Of a DNA stretch of 10,587 bases, positions 6,657-10,587 are shown piece after piece. The position numbers and the translations under genes were made by a program. The stretch's first letter is position 1. Every line of letters begins with the position of its first letter. The notes under the pieces are model-generated. The model ran no database searches. It was given only the letters and a program-made list of their open reading frames with translations, and was not told the origin of the DNA. Source of the DNA: SCUN01 sp964343975 (GTDB lineage: Bacteria > Acidobacteriota > Vicinamibacteria > Vicinamibacterales > SCN-69-37); the NCBI GenBank assembly GCA_964343975.1, contig CAYFLU010000109.1:1-10587 (forward strand). Direction: 5' to 3'.

Positions 6657-6664
6657 GTGGAGAT

Positions 6665-8302
6665 ATGTCCATCGCCGCGATCAACGCCCGTCGCAACGTT
6701 CCGCACCCGGTCAATGAACCCATCAACTCGTATGCGCCCGGCACCGCGCCGCGCGCCGAGCTCAAAGCGCGTCTCGCCTCGATGTCGAGCGAGCACGTCG
6801 AGATTCCGCTGATCATCGGCGGCAAGGAAGTCAAGACCAGCAAGACCTTCAAGGCGGTGATGCCGTTCGATCACGGTCATGTGCTCGCCACGGTGCACTC
6901 GGCCGAGCCGCAGCACGTGCAGCAGGCGATCGCGGCCGCGCTCGAGGCGCGCAAGGAATGGGCGAACTGGCCCTGGGAAGACCGCGCAGCGGTGATGCTG
7001 CGCGCGGCGGAACTGCTCGCCGGCCCGTGGCGCGCGACGCTCAATGCCGCGACGATGCTCGGGCAGGCGAAGACGGCGTTTCAGACGGAAATCGACGCAG
7101 CCTGCGAGCTGATCGACTTCCTCCGCTTCAACGTCGCCTACGCGCAGGAGATCTACAGCGAACAGCCGATCAGCGGCCCGGGTGTGTGGAACTCGCTCGA
7201 GTACCGCGCCCTCGAAGGCTTCGTGTACGCGGTGTCGCCGTTCAACTTCACCGCGATCGGCGGCAACCTGTCGAGCGCGCCCGCGCTCATGGGCAACACG
7301 GTCGTGTGGAAGCCGGCGTCGAGCGCGATGCTCTCCGCCTACTACGTGATGCGGCTGTTCGAAGCGGCCGGCATGCCCCCGGGCGTGATCAACTTCGTGC
7401 CGGGCTCGGCCGGTCCGATCACCGACACGGTGCTCGCGTCGCCGCATCTGGCGGGCATTCACTTCACGGGCAGCACCGAAGTCTTCAACAGCATGTGGAA
7501 GACGGTCGGCGCGAACATGTCGAACTACAAGTCGTACCCGCGCCTCGTCGGCGAAACCGGCGGCAAGGACTTCATCGTCGCGCATCCGTCGGCGGACCCG
7601 GCGGCGCTCGCGGTGGCGATCGTGCGCGGCGCGTTCGAGTATCAGGGGCAGAAGTGCTCGGCGGCGAGCCGCGCCTACGTCCCGAAGTCGCTCTGGCCGG
7701 AAGTGAAGGAACGCTGCGTTGCCATGATGAAGGACATCCGCATGGGCGACCCGCGCGATTTCCGCAACTTCATGAGCGCGGTGATCGACAAGAAGGCATT
7801 CGACAAGATCAACGAGTACCTCGCCCATGCGAAGCAGCACGCGAACATCGTGTACGGCGGCGGGTCGGATGGCAGCAAGGGCTACTACATCGAGCCGACG
7901 CTGATCCAGACGGACGATCCGTCCTACAAGCTCCTCTGCGAGGAGATCTTCGGACCGGTCATCACGACCTACGTGTATGACGATGCGAAGTGGCTCGAGA
8001 CGCTGCAGACGGTGGACGCGACGTCGCCGTACGCGCTCACGGGCGCGATCTTCGCGAACGACCGCCGCGCGGTGCGCGAGGGCACGAGCGCGCTGCGCAA
8101 CGCGGCCGGCAACTTCTACATCAACGACAAGCCCACGGGCGCGGTCGTCGGTCAGCAGCCGTTCGGCGGCGCACGCGCGTCGGGCACGAACGACAAGGCC
8201 GGCTCGAAGCTGAACCTCATCCGCTGGGTGAGCACCCGCACGATGAAGGAGACCTTCGTGCCGCCGACCGACTACAAGTACCCGTTCATGTCGGAAGAGT
8301 AG
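6665..8302 (+). CDS. pruA: L-glutamate gamma-semialdehyde (1-pyrroline-5-carboxylate) dehydrogenase, eukaryote-type
   Basis: Cytosolic NAD+-dependent aldehyde dehydrogenase that oxidises glutamate semialdehyde, in equilibrium with P5C, to glutamate: the second step of proline catabolism. 545 residues, full length for the mitochondrial ALDH4-like group (TIGR01236). The typical N-terminus NVPHPVNEPINSYAPGT is at 11-27. Catalytic elements are Asn194 in SPFNFTA, the cofactor-site GSTEV at 269-273, Glu297 in ETGGKDF, nucleophile Cys331 in GQKCSAASRAY, and EEIFGPV at 426-432. FGGARASGTNDKAG at 500-513 matches the substrate-anchor loop region. It stands alone: no proline dehydrogenase (putA or prodh) is within the window and the protein lacks that domain. 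It diverges from the STAS gene over 44 bp and ends at a repeat pocket with a strong hairpin. Family and reaction are secure; the match to the eukaryotic-type subgroup is from recall. Confidence 0.95.
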   Translation: MSIAAINARRNVPHPVNEPINSYAPGTAPRAELKARLASMSSEHVEIPLIIGGKEVKTSKTFKAVMPFDHGHVLATVHSAEPQHVQQAIAAALEARKEWANWPWEDRAAVMLRAAELLAGPWRATLNAATMLGQAKTAFQTEIDAACELIDFLRFNVAYAQEIYSEQPISGPGVWNSLEYRALEGFVYAVSPFNFTAIGGNLSSAPALMGNTVVWKPASSAMLSAYYVMRLFEAAGMPPGVINFVPGSAGPITDTVLASPHLAGIHFTGSTEVFNSMWKTVGANMSNYKSYPRLVGETGGKDFIVAHPSADPAALAVAIVRGAFEYQGQKCSAASRAYVPKSLWPEVKERCVAMMKDIRMGDPRDFRNFMSAVIDKKAFDKINEYLAHAKQHANIVYGGGSDGSKGYYIEPTLIQTDDPSYKLLCEEIFGPVITTYVYDDAKWLETLQTVDATSPYALTGAIFANDRRAVREGTSALRNAAGNFYINDKPTGAVVGQQPFGGARASGTNDKAGSKLNLIRWVSTRTMKETFVPPTDYKYPFMSEE

Positions 8303-8325
8303 ACGGGGACAGACACTTGCAAGTG
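8303..8325. repeat. REP-like half element (GGGGACAGACAC with CACTTGCAAGTG palindrome)
   Basis: Starting at the base after the pruA stop codon, ACGGGGACAGA leads into the perfect 12-bp palindrome CACTTGCAAGTG (8314-8325). Abundant intergenic elements that I recall from Acidobacteriota and other phyla have GGGGACAGACAC on one arm and its complement GTGTCTGTCCCC on the other, and are linked to REP-associated (RAYT) transposases. Here the right arm breaks off after the palindrome and a tandem repeat follows, so this looks like a truncated copy. Confidence 0.55.
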
Positions 8326-8380
8326 GGAAGTGAGAAGAACGAAGTGGGAAGTTGAAGTAGGAAGTAAGAAGTCAGAAGTG
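8321..8380. repeat. Degenerate 7-bp tandem repeat, about 8.5 units of AAGTRRG
   Basis: Units in order: AAGTGGG, AAGTGAG, AAGAACG, AAGTGGG, AAGTTG (one base short), AAGTAGG, AAGTAAG, AAGTCAG, AAGTG. The plus strand has only two cytosines in 60 bases, a sharp break from the GC-rich surroundings. It overlaps the end of the REP-like palindrome by five bases (AAGTG), which may have seeded the array. Non-coding; lies in the pruA 3' region. Confidence 0.85.
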
Positions 8381-8388
8381 CAATATCC

Positions 8389-8417
8389 CGGGCGCGGGCC
8401 GATCAGGTCCGCGCCCG
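8389..8417 (+). terminator. Strong hairpin between convergent pruA and cysteine-cluster genes
   Basis: A 12-bp stem with one G-U pair (CGGGCGCGGGCC with GGTCCGCGCCCG) closes a 5-nt loop GATCA and is followed on the plus strand by TTCTCGTTCT. It suits intrinsic termination of pruA despite a broken T-tract. On the minus strand it overlaps the last codons of the cysteine-cluster gene and might also stop that transcript. Confidence 0.6.
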
Positions 8418-9326
8418 TTCTCGTTCTGCGGCTGACCACGTCCGTGCAAGCACGTGCGGGTCGGCCCAGTGGCGGAGCCAGAGATCGATCTCGGCGACCG
8501 GCCAGCCGAGGTCAGCCAGAAAGACCACGGTCTCGAGTGAGCGCAGCCAGGTTCTGAGCCCGGCGCCGAGATGTGCGGTCCAACTGCCAAACGCATGCGC
8601 CGCGAGGAGCCGCCGGAGTGCCGCGTCGTCTGCCGAGCCATTGCCCGACGATGAAGCCGGAAGGACGGCGAACGCTTCACGCACACGGTCAATGAGCTCG
8701 CCGCTACCCGGGCGCCAGACGCGCGCGTGCTCGATGGCGGCGCGGAGTTGATCGAGCAGGTCGCGCGGATGGGCATCGGTGTTGAAGAGCGCGACGCTCA
8801 GCTGCTCCCATTCCCACCAGCTCTCCCAGTCCATGAGCACGTCGGGGCACAGCGCCGGCGGCAGGCTCGCGCGCGCGTCGAGGCCGACGTATTCGGCGTG
8901 AGGCGGAAAGGCGGCCGGTGCGTCGACGACCGTGATGGGATCCGTGCCCTGCAGAATCTCCGCGCGCGCGGTCGGACAGTAGGCCGAGAGTGCGACGGAG
9001 ACGCCGCGCGGGTCGTGCACCGTCACGCGCGGAAACTGGCGGCACGCGAGCGGCAGAGCGTCGTGCCCCAGCACCGCATGAATGCGGCACTGGCGTGCCT
9101 CGGCGTCGTGAAACACGCAGCCGTGGGTGTCGAGCGGCAACCGTCCGGCGGCGTGTGCACGGTGCGACGGTTCGGGCAGGCCTGAGGCCACGCTCAGCGC
9201 CGCGCGCGCACGCGCGAGCGCCTCAGGCTCGATAGGAATGGGCCACCGTGCGGTGCAGCAGTCGCCGCTGTGTCGGCAGCGGTAGGTGGCATGAAACGAC
9301 AAGCACCGGACGGTGACGCCGCTCAT
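8403..9326 (-). CDS. YkgJ-type cysteine-cluster protein (putative metal or Fe-S binding), function unknown
   Basis: 307 residues. The N-terminal 120 hold a cysteine cluster like that of the YkgJ/CxxCxxCC family (PF03692): C17-x5-C23-C24 in YRCRHSGDCC, Cys70 in HGCVFH, Cys80 with His83 in CRIH, Cys95 in CRQFP, and Cys117 in AYCPTA. These residues probably bind zinc or iron; members have no settled function. The CC-x3-W-x-I-x-IE spacing (23-33) also recalls flagellin lysine methylase FliB, an alternative I find less likely because I see no further FliB match and no flagellar genes. The C-terminal half (about 165-300) is rich in Trp, Leu and Arg, probably helical, unrecognised. No signal peptide. 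Its ATG lies 1 bp after the stop codon of the GT87 gene, so translational coupling is expected. Confidence 0.72.
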   Translation of the reverse strand: MSGVTVRCLSFHATYRCRHSGDCCTARWPIPIEPEALARARAALSVASGLPEPSHRAHAAGRLPLDTHGCVFHDAEARQCRIHAVLGHDALPLACRQFPRVTVHDPRGVSVALSAYCPTARAEILQGTDPITVVDAPAAFPPHAEYVGLDARASLPPALCPDVLMDWESWWEWEQLSVALFNTDAHPRDLLDQLRAAIEHARVWRPGSGELIDRVREAFAVLPASSSGNGSADDAALRRLLAAHAFGSWTAHLGAGLRTWLRSLETVVFLADLGWPVAEIDLWLRHWADPHVLARTWSAAERERART

Positions 9327-9327
9327 G

Positions 9328-10461
9328 TCACGCGAGCGCGTGGAGCCGCAGGCGCGCGAGCATCGCGACAGCCATCAACGCGCCGACGCTGACGATCGCG
9401 TAGGTCGTGACCTGCATGTATGCGCGTTGGCCAACCGTGTCGTAGCTGAGGAGACACGTCAGGAAGATCGCCACCGCGGTCGCGATGCGCCACGGCATGG
9501 TGACGTCCTGAAACCGATCGATGAGGCACGCGATGGCCGGCAGCCCGAGGAGCAGGACGTAGTCCCAGCCCTGCGGCGAGAGCAACGGCACCATGAGGAG
9601 CAGCAGCGCTACTTCCAGGAACGCCGGCGCGGCCACGCGCTGCCGCCGCAGCCACACGGTCACCGGGACAATGCCGAGGACGACGGCGGAGGCGAGGGCG
9701 AGGGCGGAGGCGCGTGCTCCGACGCCGATCCACTTGGCCCACATCGCGGCCAGCGACACCGCGTCGCGCATCAGCAGATTCGGCGCGGTGGTCGACGTGA
9801 CGCCGTGCCACCAGCCGGCGAGCAGCGCCAGATTGCCTGACCAGCCATAGATCGGCACCGGCAGGAGCAGGCCCACGAGCATCGCGCCGGCGAACGACAC
9901 GCTCGCCTCGAGCGGCGCCGCCACCACGAGCCACGGCGCCATCACGAGCGCGTAGGGTTTGACGAAGACGGCCGCGGCGAGTGCGACGCCGGCCCACCGC
10001 GGGCGTTGATGGAGCACCGCGGCCAGCGTGGTCATCATCAGCACGCCGAGCAGCACGTTCGACTGGCCGTTGACCAGTTCCTTCGTGATGAACTTCGCGC
10101 CGAGCGGCACGAGCCACACGTAGAGCACCCAGGGCCGCAGACGTCGCGACGGCAGGAGCGTGACCGCCTGCTGGTAGAACCACACGAGCAGCCCGACCGA
10201 GAGGGCAAACCATACCGGCTTGGCGCGTTCGATGTCGCCGTAGGTGAACGGCACCATGGCCAATGCAAACGCCGGCAAATACTTGTACTGAAAATGCCCG
10301 TCATCGTCGCGATAAAGCGGCTCGGCGTGGCGCACCCGTTCGCCGGCGGTGTGGTAGACCTCGAAGTCGACGAAGTCGCGGCGCAGTCGGGCGTTGGTGT
10401 AGCCGCCAATGGCGAGCGCGCTCAGCAGGAGCATGCCGACGACGCGACGAAGGGAACCCAT
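9328..10461 (-). CDS. GT87-family (DUF2029) polytopic membrane glycosyltransferase
   Basis: 377 residues with about nine or ten hydrophobic helices, GT-C type. Family signs are DFEVYHTAG at 32-40 (Asp32 is the expected catalytic acid in the first outer loop), LYRDDDGHFQYKYLPAFAL at 49-67 with the Y-x-P signature, NGQSNVLLGVL at 131-141, AGVALAAAVFVKPY at 157-170, and LLSPQGWDYV at 293-302. GT87 enzymes such as mycobacterial PimE transfer mannose from a polyprenyl-phosphate donor on the outer face of the inner membrane; the acceptor here is unknown. The ATG at 10461 is preceded by TATCAT with a 9-nt gap, lacks a Shine-Dalgarno sequence and lies in a small inverted repeat. tRNA-Leu ends 34 bp upstream on the same strand, so read-through from it is possible. 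The cysteine-cluster gene follows after 1 bp. Confidence 0.87.
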   Translation of the reverse strand: MGSLRRVVGMLLLSALAIGGYTNARLRRDFVDFEVYHTAGERVRHAEPLYRDDDGHFQYKYLPAFALAMVPFTYGDIERAKPVWFALSVGLLVWFYQQAVTLLPSRRLRPWVLYVWLVPLGAKFITKELVNGQSNVLLGVLMMTTLAAVLHQRPRWAGVALAAAVFVKPYALVMAPWLVVAAPLEASVSFAGAMLVGLLLPVPIYGWSGNLALLAGWWHGVTSTTAPNLLMRDAVSLAAMWAKWIGVGARASALALASAVVLGIVPVTVWLRRQRVAAPAFLEVALLLLMVPLLSPQGWDYVLLLGLPAIACLIDRFQDVTMPWRIATAVAIFLTCLLSYDTVGQRAYMQVTTYAIVSVGALMAVAMLARLRLHALA

Positions 10462-10469
10462 TGGGGTTC
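10454..10469 (-). promoter_or_regulatory. Inverted repeat over the GT87 start codon
   Basis: GAACCC-CAAT-GGGTTC on the minus strand forms a 6-bp stem with a tetraloop holding the A and T of the ATG, the G being paired. It could limit translation starts or act as a weak stop for tRNA read-through; no T-run follows. Confidence 0.35.
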
Positions 10470-10470
10470 G

Positions 10471-10476
10471 ATGATA
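10471..10476 (-). promoter_or_regulatory. Candidate -10 box for the GT87 gene
   Basis: TATCAT on the minus strand, in the context GTATCATCG shared with the M28 gene, ends 9 nt before the ATG. No -35 match is seen, and a -35 region would fall at the 3' end of the tRNA. Confidence 0.35.
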
Positions 10477-10495
10477 CCTGTTGGTTTCAGAACGT

Positions 10496-10583
10496 TGGTG
10501 CCGGAGGAGGGAATCGAACCCACAAGGGGCGTAGCCCCGGGGGATTTTGAGTCCCCTGCGTCTGCCAGTTCCGCCACTCCGGC
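10496..10583 (-). tRNA. tRNA-Leu (anticodon CAA), CCA encoded
   Basis: 88 nt on the minus strand. The acceptor stem GCCGGAG pairs with CTCCGGC, with discriminator A and a genomically encoded CCA. The D arm carries GCG-CGC around AACTGGCAGA. The anticodon stem GGGGA/TCCCC encloses CTCAAAA, giving anticodon CAA, which reads the Leu codon UUG. The long variable arm (GGGGC-TAC-GCCCC) marks the class II Leu type. The T loop is TTCGATT. The T stem pairs GTGGG with CCCTC, so it has one U-U mismatch at the second pair. All other elements are intact. It starts only four bases inside the window edge. Confidence 0.95.
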
Positions 10584-10587
10584 TGAG

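Noticed and set aside
6587..7840. 417-codon minus-strand frame opposite pruA and the STAS start
   Set aside because: Arg-rich shadow, no domain, overlaps two well-supported genes and their promoters.
8321..8380. Possible CRISPR-like array
   Set aside because: Units are 7 bp, contiguous, with no unique spacers and no cas genes nearby.
10263..10550. Plus-strand frame ending in GNRTHKGRSPGGF
   Set aside because: This ending is the well-known false translation of the complement of a tRNA-Leu gene; the rest is antisense to GT87.

Overview
The window is high-GC, densely coded bacterial chromosome with no phage, plasmid or transposase genes. Gene content points to a soil-type bacterium, most likely Acidobacteriota (perhaps Vicinamibacteria). 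The reasons are a eukaryote-type proline-catabolic P5C dehydrogenase, a secreted PD40-propeller/M28 peptidase, a DUF3014 membrane protein, a GT87 mannosyltransferase-like enzyme and an intergenic GGGGACAGACAC repeat. That assignment is inference from gene families; no rRNA or marker gene is present.

Layout from left to right. (1) A C-terminally cut acyl-CoA desaturase (minus) and a CFA-synthase/coclaurine-N-methyltransferase-like enzyme (plus) start back to back only 5 bp apart, with both start codons inside a perfect 11-bp palindrome. (2) A minus-strand run follows: STAS protein, then secreted M28 peptidase, then a zinc-ribbon/cREC/zinc-ribbon protein, then DUF3014. The last three are separated by only 12-15 bp and form a probable operon; the STAS gene lies 47 bp upstream with an imperfect hairpin in between. 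(3) The P5C dehydrogenase gene pruA (plus) diverges from the STAS gene across 44 bp. (4) Behind pruA is a 100-bp repeat pocket: half of a REP-like palindrome, then a degenerate 7-bp tandem repeat, then a strong hairpin. The hairpin probably ends both pruA and the convergent gene. (5) A minus-strand pair follows, a GT87 membrane glycosyltransferase and a YkgJ-type cysteine-cluster protein 1 bp apart, directly downstream of a complete tRNA-Leu(CAA).

How the parts may work together. The desaturase and the methyltransferase probably share a lipid or amine modification theme. The peptidase would release amino acids outside the cell, and PruA oxidises the proline-derived semialdehyde to glutamate, so the two fit a protein-feeding lifestyle, but no direct link is shown. 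The least ordinary gene is the protein with two matching zinc ribbons around a receiver-like cREC domain, which itself carries a third Cys/His cluster. A second theme is promoter placement: several first genes have a TATNNT- or TAGAAT-like box only 6-9 nt before the start codon and little or no Shine-Dalgarno sequence, as expected for leaderless transcripts.
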